From NCBI GenBank assembly GCA_028282245.1, contig JANQIL010000074.1, positions 1-52,611 of the forward strand: 52,611 nt of DNA, written 5' to 3'. Origin of the DNA: Magnetospira sp. GTDB lineage: Bacteria > Pseudomonadota > Alphaproteobacteria > Rhodospirillales > Magnetospiraceae. Positions 17,124 to 25,154 of the stretch are shown here, piece by piece (position 1 is the first letter of the stretch; each line of letters begins with the position of its first letter). The notes under the pieces were generated by a model that was given only the letters and a program-made list of their open reading frames with translations, did not search any database and had not been told where the DNA came from. A program made the translations under genes and the position numbers.

Positions 17124-17168
17124 CCCCCCCCCGACGCGCGCCGCGCGACCGTCCGGCCGGGCATCCGG

Positions 17169-17636
17169 TCACCACGTATCCCGGCGCAGCCCTCGCAGCA
17201 GCGGCCGCAGCGGATGGATGAACGCCTCGGGAGCCAGATCGGCGAGCGGCAGGAACCGCGCGGCGACGATTTCCCGGTTGTCGACCCGGATCGCCGGACG
17301 CGCCGACAGATCGAGCCGGTAGCAGCGGGTGCGGGCGCGACCGCCACCCTCCTCGGCCGTGATCTCGCCCAGATCGGCCAGCGCCTCGGGCAACACCCTC
17401 AACCCGACCTCCTCGACCAACTCGCGACAGGCGGCGACGCGCGGGTCCTCGCCCGCCTTGAGATACCCGCCGGGCAGCGACAGGCCCGGCCGGTAGGAGG
17501 GCGTCACCACCAGCAGGGCGCCATCGTGACTCACCGCGACGCTGACCCCCCGGACCTCGCGGCGGATCAGCCGCCACCATGCCTTGGCCAGCAAATAGGC
17601 GATCCGGAACCCGAGGCGCCAGACGGCGTCCGGCAT
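17169..17636 (-). CDS. Nudix hydrolase
   Basis: The 155-residue protein contains a full Nudix box, GGYLKAGEDPRVAACREL followed by VEEVGL, at about residues 54-77, with the REXXEE core that binds magnesium. The N-terminus is hydrophobic and Arg-rich (FRIAYLLAKAWWRLIRREVRG), so it may sit at the membrane. It starts four bases after the ThiS-ThiG stop and is probably cotranscribed. Substrate cannot be predicted. Confidence 0.9.
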   Translation of the reverse strand: MPDAVWRLGFRIAYLLAKAWWRLIRREVRGVSVAVSHDGALLVVTPSYRPGLSLPGGYLKAGEDPRVAACRELVEEVGLRVLPEALADLGEITAEEGGGRARTRCYRLDLSARPAIRVDNREIVAARFLPLADLAPEAFIHPLRPLLRGLRRDTW

Positions 17637-17640
17637 CCGG

Positions 17641-18621
17641 TTAAATGAGACCGGCCAGCGGCGACGACGGGTCGGCGTAGAGCTTCTTCGGCATCCGTCC
17701 GGCCAGATAGGACAGGCGCCCAGCCTCGATGGCCAGTTTCATCGCCTTGGCCATCCGGATCGGGTCCCCGGCCCCGGCGATGGCGGTGTTCATCAGCACC
17801 CCGTCGCAGCCGAGTTCCATGGCCACCGCCGCATCGGAGGCGGCGCCCACGCCGGCATCGACCAGCACCGGCAAGGACACGCTTTCCTTAATCAGGCGAA
17901 CGTTGATCGGATTGAGGATGCCAAGGCCCGATCCGATCAACGAGCCGAGCGGCATGATCGCCACGCAGCCGAGATCCTCCAGGCGCTTGGCGGCGATCGG
18001 GTCGTCGCTGCAATAGACCATGACCTCGAACCCATCCGCCACAAGGGTCTCGGCGGCGGCCAGGGTCTCCGGCATGTTGGGGTAAAGGGTTTTCTGGTCG
18101 CCAAGAACCTCCAGCTTGACCAGATTCCACCCTCCCGCCTCGCGGGCCAGACGCAGGGTGCGCACCGCGTCGTCGGCGGTGAAGCAGCCGGCGGTGTTGG
18201 GCAAGTAGGTATAGACCTTGGGGTCCACGTAATCGACCAGCATCGGCTGGTTGGGGTCGGAGATGTTGACGCGCCGCACGGCGACGGTGACGATCTCCGC
18301 GCCCGATGCCTCGATGGCCAGTTTGGTCTCCTCGAAATCCTTGTACTTGCCGGTGCCGACCAGAAGCCGCGACCAGTACTTGCGTCCCGCCACCTCCAGG
18401 CAGTCATCGGTCCCGGCCCCGGCCCCGCCGCCGATGAAATGGACGATCTCGAACTGGTCGCCGTCGTCCACCGCCTGTTCGCGGTAGGTCGACCGGGGGA
18501 CGATTTCCCGGTTGCGCTCCACCGCCACCTTGGACGGATCGAGGCCGATCTCGGCCAGAAGCTGCGCCACCGAAAGCGGCGCCGCGAAGGCCCGCTGTTC
18601 GCCGTTGATGGTCACCTGCAT
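17641..18621 (-). CDS. thiSG: ThiS-ThiG fusion: sulfur carrier and thiazole synthase
   Basis: The 326 residues join a ThiS domain ([21 protein letters not shown] to about residue 65) to a complete ThiG ([22 protein letters not shown] onward, with [10 protein letters not shown] holding the Schiff-base Lys, and [12 protein letters not shown]). ThiG makes the thiazole phosphate of thiamine using sulfur from the ThiS C-terminal thiocarboxylate. Here the ThiS Gly-Gly (FIGGGAGAG, about residues 61-68) is internal, so a free C-terminus would need cleavage or another sulfur route. Such fusions are known in other proteobacteria. Start at 18621 matches the ThiS N-terminus. No TPP riboswitch fits in the 90-base gap upstream. 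Confidence 0.93.
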   Translation of the reverse strand: MQVTINGEQRAFAAPLSVAQLLAEIGLDPSKVAVERNREIVPRSTYREQAVDDGDQFEIVHFIGGGAGAGTDDCLEVAGRKYWSRLLVGTGKYKDFEETKLAIEASGAEIVTVAVRRVNISDPNQPMLVDYVDPKVYTYLPNTAGCFTADDAVRTLRLAREAGGWNLVKLEVLGDQKTLYPNMPETLAAAETLVADGFEVMVYCSDDPIAAKRLEDLGCVAIMPLGSLIGSGLGILNPINVRLIKESVSLPVLVDAGVGAASDAAVAMELGCDGVLMNTAIAGAGDPIRMAKAMKLAIEAGRLSYLAGRMPKKLYADPSSPLAGLI

Positions 18622-18710
18622 GGGGACGGCCCTTTCCTGTCCAAACGCCTTCGGTCGGGCCCGAATATGGACCGCGCGCAAGACCGGTTCAACCCGGTTG
18701 CGGTCAGGGT

Positions 18711-20159
18711 CTATCGCGGCTTGAAGCCCATCCGGAAGCCGCCCCAGTGACGGCCCTGGACCAGGATCGGCGCCGAAAGGTCCTTCATCATCACGAATGC
18801 GCCGCCCCCCATGTCACGACGGTAGGTCTGCATCAGGAACGGCCGGGTGTTGCGGGCCGCGGCGAGTCCGGTGCGATCGTCGAAGATGCGGCGGTTGCGG
18901 CAATTGGCGGCGTTCCATACCGGGTCCGGCCCCTGTGGCTGCGAGAACTTCCGGTTGTGGGTCGGCAAATAGGCGTTGCGGTCGACCGCCGCGCAGAACA
19001 CCACCCGAGGGTCGATCTCCAGGATCGGTTCCTGGATGCCGGGCAGCACGCGGTCGGTCAAGGCCAGGAACCGGGTCTCGACCTGTGGCGGATCGGTGTC
19101 CGAAATCGGCCGGTAGGCCTCGTCGAACAGGTCGTCCAGCCGGATCTCGCCCGCCGCCACGGCGGCCTCGAATTGCCGGCCGATCGTTTTCGCGGCATCG
19201 GTCACCGCGCGGATCAGCGGGGTTTCGTCGGTTTCGACGCCGCTTTCGGCCACCGTCTCGATCAGCCGCTCGCCGGCGTCGCGCACCTCGGCCAGTTGGC
19301 GATCGGCCTCGCCAAGGCTGTGCGCCGACCGCTCCATGCTGTCGGTCAGGACCTCCACGCCGTCGAGAACCCGGCGGCTCGCCGCCTCGTTGCCGCCCGC
19401 CGCCTCGACGATCCGGCCGACCTGATCGTTGACCTCCGCGACGTGTCCGTTCAGCCGCTCGACGATGGCGATCATGTCGGCCGCCCCGTCGCGCGCCGCG
19501 CCAGCCTGCTCGGTGGCCAGGCCGCCGACCTCCCCCAGGCCACGGATTTCGTCGGCCAGGGTGCGCACGGTGTCGGCGATGCTCTGGGTCGCCTGCCGGG
19601 TCTGATCGGCCAGCCGCTTGACCTCGCCGGCCACCACCGCGAAGCCCTTGCCGGCGTCGCCGGCCCGCGCCGCCTCGATCGTCGCGTTCAGGGCCAGCAG
19701 ATTGGTCTGCTTGGCGATCGCCTCGATCGACTGGGACACGCGCGACACCCCGGCCAGGGCCTCGCCCAACGAAGCCAGGCGCTCCTCGATTCGGTGCACG
19801 CCATCGACCAGTTGATGGATGTTGCCAATCGCCACGTCGACGGCGCTTCGCGACTTGGCGATGTCGTCCTGGACCGACGTCGTCACCTGAAGCGTGGCCT
19901 TGGCGGCGCCATCGATTCCGGCATTGGATTCCGACATCTCGCGGGCCGACCGGCGCAGGGACTGCGCCTGCTCGACCTGACATTCCGCCTGCTGGCTGAT
20001 GTCGTCGATATGGCCGGCGATATCGGCGATGTCCACGCCGAGACGGCCGATCTGGCCCGAAATCCGACAAACGGTGCTTTCGAGCCGGGACTCGGGTTGG
20101 TCGTCGGCCACCTCCAAGGGCGCGTCTTCGATTTCGTACGTATTGTTGCCGTTTTTCAT
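18711..20159 (-). CDS. Soluble methyl-accepting chemotaxis protein with C-terminal sensor-like domain
   Basis: The 482 residues have no membrane helix. The signalling hairpin [20 protein letters not shown] is at about residue 150 within a coiled coil (about 30-290). The C-terminal domain (about 330-480) reads [39 protein letters not shown] and has a Cache/PAS-like pattern ending [10 protein letters not shown]. It would act with CheA/CheW in a cytoplasmic array, sensing an internal signal; the signal is unknown. An AT-rich 97-base gap separates it from the upstream pentapeptide gene. Confidence 0.9.
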   Translation of the reverse strand: MKNGNNTYEIEDAPLEVADDQPESRLESTVCRISGQIGRLGVDIADIAGHIDDISQQAECQVEQAQSLRRSAREMSESNAGIDGAAKATLQVTTSVQDDIAKSRSAVDVAIGNIHQLVDGVHRIEERLASLGEALAGVSRVSQSIEAIAKQTNLLALNATIEAARAGDAGKGFAVVAGEVKRLADQTRQATQSIADTVRTLADEIRGLGEVGGLATEQAGAARDGAADMIAIVERLNGHVAEVNDQVGRIVEAAGGNEAASRRVLDGVEVLTDSMERSAHSLGEADRQLAEVRDAGERLIETVAESGVETDETPLIRAVTDAAKTIGRQFEAAVAAGEIRLDDLFDEAYRPISDTDPPQVETRFLALTDRVLPGIQEPILEIDPRVVFCAAVDRNAYLPTHNRKFSQPQGPDPVWNAANCRNRRIFDDRTGLAAARNTRPFLMQTYRRDMGGGAFVMMKDLSAPILVQGRHWGGFRMGFKPR

Positions 20160-20216
20160 TTCGGTACTTGCCTCGAAAAAACGACATAATGTTTCAGAAT
20201 CTTCCGATATGCCAAT

Positions 20217-20230
20217 AAAATATGTATTTT
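20217..20230. repeat. AT-rich palindrome in the chemotaxis gene upstream region
   Basis: AAAATA-TG-TATTTT, 58 bases upstream of the soluble receptor start and inside a 97-base AT-rich gap (20160-20256). It could be an operator or the terminator stem of the pentapeptide gene; neither is supported further. Confidence 0.3.
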
Positions 20231-20256
20231 AGAATAATTTCATGCGTAGGTGGTTC

Positions 20257-20754
20257 TCATCCGGCGGATTGGAGGAGGATGTCGGCCCGGGTATGGACGG
20301 GGATCGGCAGCGCCGTGTCGCCGTCGATCCGGGCGTCGGTCAATTGTCGCGCGGTCAGGCCGTCGGTGCCGGTAAGGTCGGCCCCGCGCAGGTCGGTGCC
20401 GAAGAACGAGGTGCCGGTCAGATTGGCTCCGAACAGGATAACCCCGTTCAGCACGGCGTGATTGAAATTGGCGCCTCGCAGATTGGCATAGGACATGTTG
20501 ACGCCGCTGAGATCGACCCCCTGCAAATTCTGCCCCGCCAGATTGGCGCCGAACAGGGTGCCGACCGGGGTCTGGAACAGCAGTTCGCGGGCCAGCGGCG
20601 ACAGGTCGAGGGTATCGTTTTCGACCGCCCGGTCCAGCACGGTGCCGGCGGTGGAATTGCCGACCGACGGGACCGGCCGGGTGCTATCGACGCGCAGGGT
20701 GCGACCGTCCAGGTAGGCCAGATACCCATAGATGCCTTGGATAAGGTCTGTCAT
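20257..20754 (-). CDS. Pentapeptide-repeat protein
   Basis: The 165-residue protein has an N-terminal region (MTDLIQGIYGYLAYLDGRTLRV) and then a run of about 13 A(N/D)LxG-type repeats at about residues 70-135 (GANLAGQNLQGVDLSGVNMS and onward), forming a right-handed quadrilateral beta helix. Function unknown; some relatives mimic DNA and bind gyrase, others have no known partner. Start at 20754 chosen because the extra 22 residues of a longer frame run into the divergent arfA promoter region. Confidence 0.85.
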   Translation of the reverse strand: MTDLIQGIYGYLAYLDGRTLRVDSTRPVPSVGNSTAGTVLDRAVENDTLDLSPLARELLFQTPVGTLFGANLAGQNLQGVDLSGVNMSYANLRGANFNHAVLNGVILFGANLTGTSFFGTDLRGADLTGTDGLTARQLTDARIDGDTALPIPVHTRADILLQSAG

Positions 20755-20823
20755 GGCGTGTGGACGATGTGATTTGACGCCCAAGGATAGCAGCTTCGAT
20801 CGCTCTCCGCCAGACGACACGGC

Positions 20824-20852
20824 TTGGAGCTTGCGCTCGGTCGTGGTTTAAT
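20824..20852 (+). promoter_or_regulatory. Candidate promoter of the arfA-like gene
   Basis: TTGGAG (20824-20829), 17-base spacer, TTTAAT (20847-20852). The -10 matches five of six bases. It lies about 35 bases before the arfA start and after the divergent pentapeptide gene. Confidence 0.5.
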
Positions 20853-20886
20853 CCCGCCCCCTCGCACCACGCCAAGGAGGCCGGAC

Positions 20887-21081
20887 ATGAAACCCGTCAA
20901 GCCGCGCAACGCGGCGGCGCGGGCGCTGGCCGAACGCAAGTTCGCGCCGCGCGTCGTCAAATCCCTCAAGGGAAAGGGTGCCTACCGGCGCCGTCCGAAA
21001 CACCGGGCGGCGCCGGTTTCACGTTCCGGACCGCTCACAACATGTGCTGGCCGCCGTCGATCCAGATCTCGCTGCCGGTGA
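20887..21081 (+). CDS. arfA: ArfA-like alternative ribosome-rescue factor, terminator inside the frame
   Basis: ATG at 20887 follows AAGGAGG with six-base spacing. The product starts MKPVKPRNAAARALAERKFA and contains KSLKGKGAYRRRPKH, which lines up with E. coli ArfA (RVEKNKKGKGSYMRKGKH), including the preceding LxxxxFRxRV-type segment. ArfA enters the empty mRNA channel of stalled ribosomes and recruits RF2. The frame stays open to 21081 (64 residues), but a strong hairpin at 20984-21017 lies inside it and the frame then overlaps the convergent SDR gene, so most transcripts should lack a stop codon. This is how E. coli arfA is kept silent while tmRNA works. Short length limits certainty. Confidence 0.72.
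   Translation: MKPVKPRNAAARALAERKFAPRVVKSLKGKGAYRRRPKHRAAPVSRSGPLTTCAGRRRSRSRCR
20984..21020 (+). terminator. Terminator hairpin within the arfA-like reading frame
   Basis: ACCGGCGCCG (20984-20993) and CGGCGCCGGT (21008-21017) form a perfect ten-base stem with a 14-base loop, followed by TTTC. The T-run is short, so it may be a weak terminator or an RNase III-type processing site. It lies 60 bases before the in-frame stop at 21081, so ending or cutting here gives non-stop mRNA. It also sits at the end of the convergent SDR gene. Confidence 0.6.
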
Positions 21082-21781
21082 CGTAGCCCGCGTCGGGAGA
21101 GCACAGGAAATAGATGGTGGAGGCGGTTTCCCGGGGCGTGCCCATGCGGTTCATGGGAATGCGCGGAATCAGGGTCTCGTACTCGGGTTGGATCATCTCG
21201 GTCTGAATCTCGCCCGGCGCCACCGCATTAACCCGCACCCCGAGCACCGCGAACTCGTGCGCCATTTCCCGGGTCAGGGCCGACAGGGCCGCCTTGGAGA
21301 CCGAATAGGCGGAGCCGGCGAACGGATGAATGTAGTGGCCGGCGATGGAGGTGATGTTGACGATCGCCCCCTTCCCCTTGTGCAGGGCGGCGCCGAAGCC
21401 GCGCGACAGCTTGAGGCCGGCGAAGAAGTTCAACTCGAACACCTCGCGCCATGCCGCGAGATCGCCGTTGAGGACACCCAGGCGCTCGCGGAACTCGGTC
21501 TTGGGCGATACCCCGGCGTTGTTGACCAGGGCGTGCAGCGGCCGACCGTCCAGATGGGCGTTCACCTCCTTGACGAAATTGGCCAAGCTGTCCGAATCTC
21601 CCAGATCGGTCGGCACGTGCACGGTCCAGCGCGGATCGCGGCCGCATTCGGGCGGCACGTCGCCGCGCGCGCAGGTGATGATCTCCCATCCGCGCTGGAA
21701 GAATAGTTGCGCCGTGGCGTGCCCGATTCCCCGGCTGGCGCCGGTGATCACCACCCGCCTGGGTCCGTCTTCGTTCGCCAT
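21035..21781 (-). CDS. Short-chain dehydrogenase/reductase
   Basis: The 248-residue protein has the Rossmann motif VVITGASRGIGHATA (about residues 10-24), NNAGVS, catalytic NITSIAG Ser and YSVSKAA Tyr/Lys (AYSVSKAALSALT), and a C-terminal GYVTGSEIWIDGGQHML as in FabG-like SDRs. Substrate unknown. Start at 21781 follows GGGAGGGATTTCC. The 3' end converges on the arfA-like gene and overlaps its last 47 bases. Confidence 0.93.
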   Translation of the reverse strand: MANEDGPRRVVITGASRGIGHATAQLFFQRGWEIITCARGDVPPECGRDPRWTVHVPTDLGDSDSLANFVKEVNAHLDGRPLHALVNNAGVSPKTEFRERLGVLNGDLAAWREVFELNFFAGLKLSRGFGAALHKGKGAIVNITSIAGHYIHPFAGSAYSVSKAALSALTREMAHEFAVLGVRVNAVAPGEIQTEMIQPEYETLIPRIPMNRMGTPRETASTIYFLCSPDAGYVTGSEIWIDGGQHML

Positions 21782-21911
21782 GGAAATCCCTCCCCGCCCG
21801 GGCGGGCGGCATGCCCAGATGATCCGTGGACACCAGGGTAGCCCATCGACCGGCCGCGCGCCAAACGGCACATGCGCCGGCGCCGGAGCGTCGAACACGC
21901 CCACCGCACCC

Positions 21912-22035
21912 CTAGTGGATCGGATCCAACGCTTGGTACCCAAGCCTTGGATCGGTCGATCCACTAAGCTATTGATCTGGTGGTTCGATTCAGCCGACGG
22001 ATGGGACTCATCCGTTGGCATCGAACCACTAGTGG
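21912..22035. repeat. Double palindromic repeat element with TAGTGG ends
   Basis: Two consecutive imperfect hairpins lie between the SDR start and the universal stress gene end. The first (21912-21966) runs from CTAGTGGATCGGATCCAA to TTGGATCGGTCGATCCACTA with paired CGCTTGG/CCAAGC near the tip. The second (21979-22032) pairs GTGGTTCGAT with ATCGAACCAC, with inner ACGGATG/CATCCGT. The TAG stop of the stress-protein gene is inside the second arm. The first arm recurs at 12376. It looks like an extragenic palindromic repeat. Confidence 0.65.
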
Positions 22036-22895
22036 GCCATCAGCACCGGCAGTTCGGCGGTCTCCAGCACGCGCCGGGTGACGCCGCCCAGGATCACCTC
22101 CCACATCCGCGAGTGGGTATAGGCGCCCATCACCAACAGGTCGCAGTCCACGACGGCGCACTCGGCCATCAAGGCCTCGGCGACCGACCGTCCATCGATC
22201 GCGAACACGCGCGGCGTCGCCGCGACTCCGTGCCACGACAAATAGCTGGCCAGATCCGCGACTCCGGTGTCGCCGTCCTCGTCGTTTTCACCGACCAGCA
22301 GGGTGACCGCCTCGGCGCGGCGCAGGAACGGCATCGCGGCGGTGACGGCGCGGGTCGCCTCGGCGCTGCCGTTCCACGCCACGGCCACCCGTCGGCCCAA
22401 TTCGGCCGGCGCGCGGGGCGGCGCCACCAGCACCGGCTTGCCGGTCTCGTAGAGGGCGGCGTTGAATGTCTGGTCGGCGGTCGCCGTCTCCACGCCGAGC
22501 GGCCGCGCCACCACCGACAGATCGCGCACTTGGCCCAGCCGGCCAACGATTTCGTCCTCGCGTCCCTCCGTCTCGCGCCACGAGGCCGACAGAGCGTCCG
22601 GGCCGGGCGGCGAATCAACCACCGGCACCTCGGCCGCCCGGGTCCGCCCGTCGAACAGGGCGTGCGCGCCGGCGGCCTGCGCCACGGCGTCCCTTTCCGC
22701 CTGCTCCAGCATTTCCTCGATCATCGCCCCGGACATCCCCTCGCCCAGCATCGGCACCGCGTTCTTGGGGTCGGGCTTGACGAACAGCACGTCCACGTGG
22801 GCCTTGAAAAGACGCCCGACGGCAAACGCCAGATCGAGCGCCGCGCCGCTGGCCTTGGAGCCGTCGACCGGCACCAGTATCGTTCGAATGCTCAT
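22029..22895 (-). CDS. Universal stress protein, two tandem UspA domains
   Basis: The 288 residues hold two UspA-type domains: the first starts IRTILVPVDGSKASGAALDLA, the second starts RRVAVAWNGSAEATRAV at about residue 155 and ends DCDLLVMGAYTHSRMWEVILGGVTRRVLETAELPVLMAH, the ATP-binding loop region. The first domain lacks a clear ATP loop. Start at 22895 fits the family; the weak ribosome site is GGGGGAT. Confidence 0.9.
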   Translation of the reverse strand: MSIRTILVPVDGSKASGAALDLAFAVGRLFKAHVDVLFVKPDPKNAVPMLGEGMSGAMIEEMLEQAERDAVAQAAGAHALFDGRTRAAEVPVVDSPPGPDALSASWRETEGREDEIVGRLGQVRDLSVVARPLGVETATADQTFNAALYETGKPVLVAPPRAPAELGRRVAVAWNGSAEATRAVTAAMPFLRRAEAVTLLVGENDEDGDTGVADLASYLSWHGVAATPRVFAIDGRSVAEALMAECAVVDCDLLVMGAYTHSRMWEVILGGVTRRVLETAELPVLMAH

Positions 22896-22987
22896 TCGAT
22901 CCCCCAACTTTTTGCGCGGCGCACGGCGATCAAGAAATAATATCGCATTTCACGACTGGGATAATCGAAAATCCACCCTCGCCCCGC

Positions 22988-24574
22988 TCAGCGGGCGATC
23001 CCCAGCGCCGCCAAGCCGGCGTCCAGGGTCGTTTCGCGCCGACCACTGCTATCAATCCGCGTCCAGGCGATCTCGCCCAGGTCGTAATCGAGCTGGCGGC
23101 GCAGCACGTCCGGCGTCGCGTCGGAGGGGTTGCGGGTCCGGGTGGCGATCCGCTCCGCCTGCACGTCCGGCGACGCGGCCAGCCACAGGCCGTCGAAGCG
23201 GATTCCGAGCCGCCCGGCCAACCCGGCGATCGCCGCCCGCTCGCCGGGCGCCGCGAAAATACCGTCGGCGACCACCGAACGGCCGGCCCGCAATGCCGCC
23301 TCGGCCTCGGAATAGAGCAGATCATAGGTACGGCGGCTCATGTCCGCGCCGTAGGCCTCGGGCGGCGCCGTCTCGAACATGTTCAACCCGAACAGCCGCT
23401 TTCGCAGCACGTCGGTGCGCAGAACCAGGGCGCCCGGCCCGTCGTGCAGGAAGGGCGCCGTTTCCCGGGCCATCCGCGACTTCCCGGACCCGGACAGCCC
23501 GCCGACCGCCAACAGACGCGGTGGCGGCGGGTCGAAATAGCCGAGCGCCCGCTCCAGGTAGCCGCGCGCCCCGTCCACCTCGGCCCGGCGGGCCGCCGCG
23601 TCGTCCCGCACCGCCGCCATGATGCCGCCCACCTGCGCCCGCACCGCGGCGCGGACCGACAGGAACAGGGGGAGCGCGGCAAGGCCGCCGGTATCCCCGG
23701 TGATGTCCATGTAGCGGTTGAACAGAATGCCGGCCAGCCGCCGCAGCTCCCGGTGCTCCAGATCCATCAGCAGGAACGCCAGATCGTAAAGCACATCGAT
23801 GTGGGAAATCGCCGGATTGAATTCGATGCCGTCGAACAGCACCGGCCGAAGGGGCTCCTCCAGCGTTTCCTCGCGCCCGCAGGCCGGGTCGCCCATCAGG
23901 CAGATGTTGCGCAGGTGCAGGTCGCCATGACAATGACGCACCCGGCCCTCGGCGCGCCGCGCGTCGAGCAGATCGCGCAACCGGTCGGCGGTTTGCCGCG
24001 ATAGATCGCCGAGGCGCGCCACCCTTGCCGGGTCGAAGGTGCCGGGCGCCGCCTCGGCGAAGCACCGCGCATTGCTGTCGATGACGAAGGCGAGGCCGGC
24101 GCGGCCCCCATGGGCGCCGGTCGGTTCCGCACCGGCGTGAAAGCCGGCGATCTCCGCCGCCAGGTCCTCCATCAGCCGCCGCCGCAGGCCGCCGCGCGCC
24201 GCCAGTCGATCGAACAGATTGGCGTCGTCGAAGCGCACCATTTCGACCACCCAGTCGACCGCCGCCCCGTCGCCTCCGAGGACCAGCCCCCCCATCCCAT
24301 CGCGGGTCACCGGCAACACCCCGATGTAAAGGTCGGGCGCCATCCGTCCATTGGCCCGAACCTCCTCGCGGCAGGCCGCCTCGCGCAAATCCGCCGTCGA
24401 GAAGTCCAGATAGGAGAAGCGGACCGCGCGCTTCAGCTTGAACACCCGGCAGCCAACCTTGAACACCACCGAGATATGGGTATCCAGCCGTTCGACCGGC
24501 GCTCCATCGGCGGCGCCATAGGTGTCCGGACGCGACAGGAACGCCATGGTCTCCGTCTGGTCCTCGACGATCAT
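22988..24574 (-). CDS. Fused phosphotransferase-like and AAA/kinase ATP-binding protein
   Basis: The 528 residues have an aminoglycoside-phosphotransferase-like domain (about 20-330) with HCHGDLHLRNIC (about residue 213) and LFDGIEFNPAISHIDVLYDLAFL, then a P-loop kinase domain with VGGLSGSGKSRMARE (about residue 358) and a later VVADGIFAAPGERAAI. This matches the COG0645/COG2187 fusion known in proteobacteria; the substrate is unknown. Start at 24574 is MIVEDQTETMAFL; a longer start would overlap the DUF2892 promoter. Confidence 0.85.
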   Translation of the reverse strand: MIVEDQTETMAFLSRPDTYGAADGAPVERLDTHISVVFKVGCRVFKLKRAVRFSYLDFSTADLREAACREEVRANGRMAPDLYIGVLPVTRDGMGGLVLGGDGAAVDWVVEMVRFDDANLFDRLAARGGLRRRLMEDLAAEIAGFHAGAEPTGAHGGRAGLAFVIDSNARCFAEAAPGTFDPARVARLGDLSRQTADRLRDLLDARRAEGRVRHCHGDLHLRNICLMGDPACGREETLEEPLRPVLFDGIEFNPAISHIDVLYDLAFLLMDLEHRELRRLAGILFNRYMDITGDTGGLAALPLFLSVRAAVRAQVGGIMAAVRDDAAARRAEVDGARGYLERALGYFDPPPPRLLAVGGLSGSGKSRMARETAPFLHDGPGALVLRTDVLRKRLFGLNMFETAPPEAYGADMSRRTYDLLYSEAEAALRAGRSVVADGIFAAPGERAAIAGLAGRLGIRFDGLWLAASPDVQAERIATRTRNPSDATPDVLRRQLDYDLGEIAWTRIDSSGRRETTLDAGLAALGIAR

Positions 24575-24648
24575 TGCCCGCCCCCGGCCGCGATTCGATG
24601 GCTCCCGGCGCACCATAGGACATGGCGCGCGGACATGCGAGATTCCGG

Positions 24649-24677
24649 TTGACATGTATATTAGTCGAATCTAATTT
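24649..24677 (+). promoter_or_regulatory. Promoter with overlapping ATTAG/CTAAT operator for DUF2892 gene
   Basis: TTGACA (24649-24654), 17-base spacer, TAATTT (24672-24677), a near-consensus promoter. An inverted repeat ATTAG (24660-24664) and CTAAT (24671-24675), six bases apart, lies in the spacer and overlaps the -10 box. ArsR-family persulfide or metal sensors (BigR/YgaV type) bind AT-rich palindromes of this layout upstream of YgaP-like genes. Regulator identity is inference. Confidence 0.6.
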
Positions 24678-24743
24678 AGAGTCATTGAATATGCAATTGG
24701 TGCCGCCAAGGCGCCGGATCATGCCGAGGGGAGTCCCAAACCG

Positions 24744-24947
24744 ATGTCCATCGATCGTATCGTGCTGGCCTTTGCCGGCGTCGTCATTCTCGCCAGCCTG
24801 GCGTTCGGATATTTCGTCCACCCCTACGGGTTCTTGCTGACCGCGTTCGTCGGCCTGAATCTGTTCCAGTCGGCGTTCACCGGATTCTGCCCGTTGGCGG
24901 TCATCCTCAAGAAACTGGGCGTGCAGCCGGGTCAGGCTTTCGGCTGA
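24744..24947 (+). CDS. DUF2892 (YgaP membrane-anchor type) small membrane protein
   Basis: The 67 residues hold two membrane segments: IVLAFAGVVILASLAFGYFV and FLLTAFVGLNLFQSAFTG, the latter followed by FCPLAVILKKLGV, the conserved DUF2892 signature with its Cys. In E. coli YgaP this domain carries a rhodanese; here it is free-standing. Role in sulfur handling is inferred. It has its own promoter and terminator, so it is a single-gene unit. Confidence 0.9.
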   Translation: MSIDRIVLAFAGVVILASLAFGYFVHPYGFLLTAFVGLNLFQSAFTGFCPLAVILKKLGVQPGQAFG

Positions 24948-24988
24948 GACCCGCCAGACACGCCATCATCCCTCCCAAGCAACCTCCG

Positions 24989-25017
24989 GGGGCGGCCTTG
25001 CCGCCCCTTCTTTTTTT
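24989..25017 (+). terminator. Rho-independent terminator after DUF2892 gene
   Basis: GGGGCGGC (24989-24996), three-base loop, GCCGCCCC (25000-25007), then TTCTTTTTTT. Perfect eight-base GC stem and T-run, 42 bases after the stop codon. Confidence 0.9.
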
Positions 25018-25154
25018 CGTGTTTTCCATAAATCGTTTACCGGCTCGCGCCTAACGTGGTTAAACGCCGCCACGGGCTCGGTTGATCGGCGGCGCGGTTT
25101 TGTGACAGGGTGCCCGCGAGCGGGACGAGGAACCGGGGCGCGGAACGACGGAAC

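Larger units (their letters stand above)
16754..17168 (-). promoter_or_regulatory. Structured leader of the ornithine decarboxylase gene
   Basis: Reading leftward: GTGAAATTTCAC, a perfect 12-base palindrome (17112-17123); a -10-like TATAGT (17089-17084); hairpin GACCTC-CGC-GAGGTC in plus-strand order (17038-17052); a short stem followed by T6 (17016-17011); the small ORF (16962-16822); a 9-base-stem hairpin GGCGCCGCC/GGCGGCGCC (16797-16816); and the decarboxylase Shine-Dalgarno. GACTGGAG around that site can pair with TTCCAGTC at the end of the small ORF (eight pairs, one G-U). Alphaproteobacterial ornithine decarboxylase genes are known to carry the conserved speF RNA motif; whether this is that motif cannot be decided by eye. 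Confidence 0.55.

Noticed and set aside
18622-18710. TPP riboswitch upstream of thiSG
   Set aside because: The gap is only about 90 bases and no conserved thi-box sequence was seen.
21982-21991. GGTTCGATTC, like a tRNA T-loop
   Set aside because: It is one arm of the palindromic repeat; no acceptor stem, anticodon arm or CCA-side pairing fits around it.
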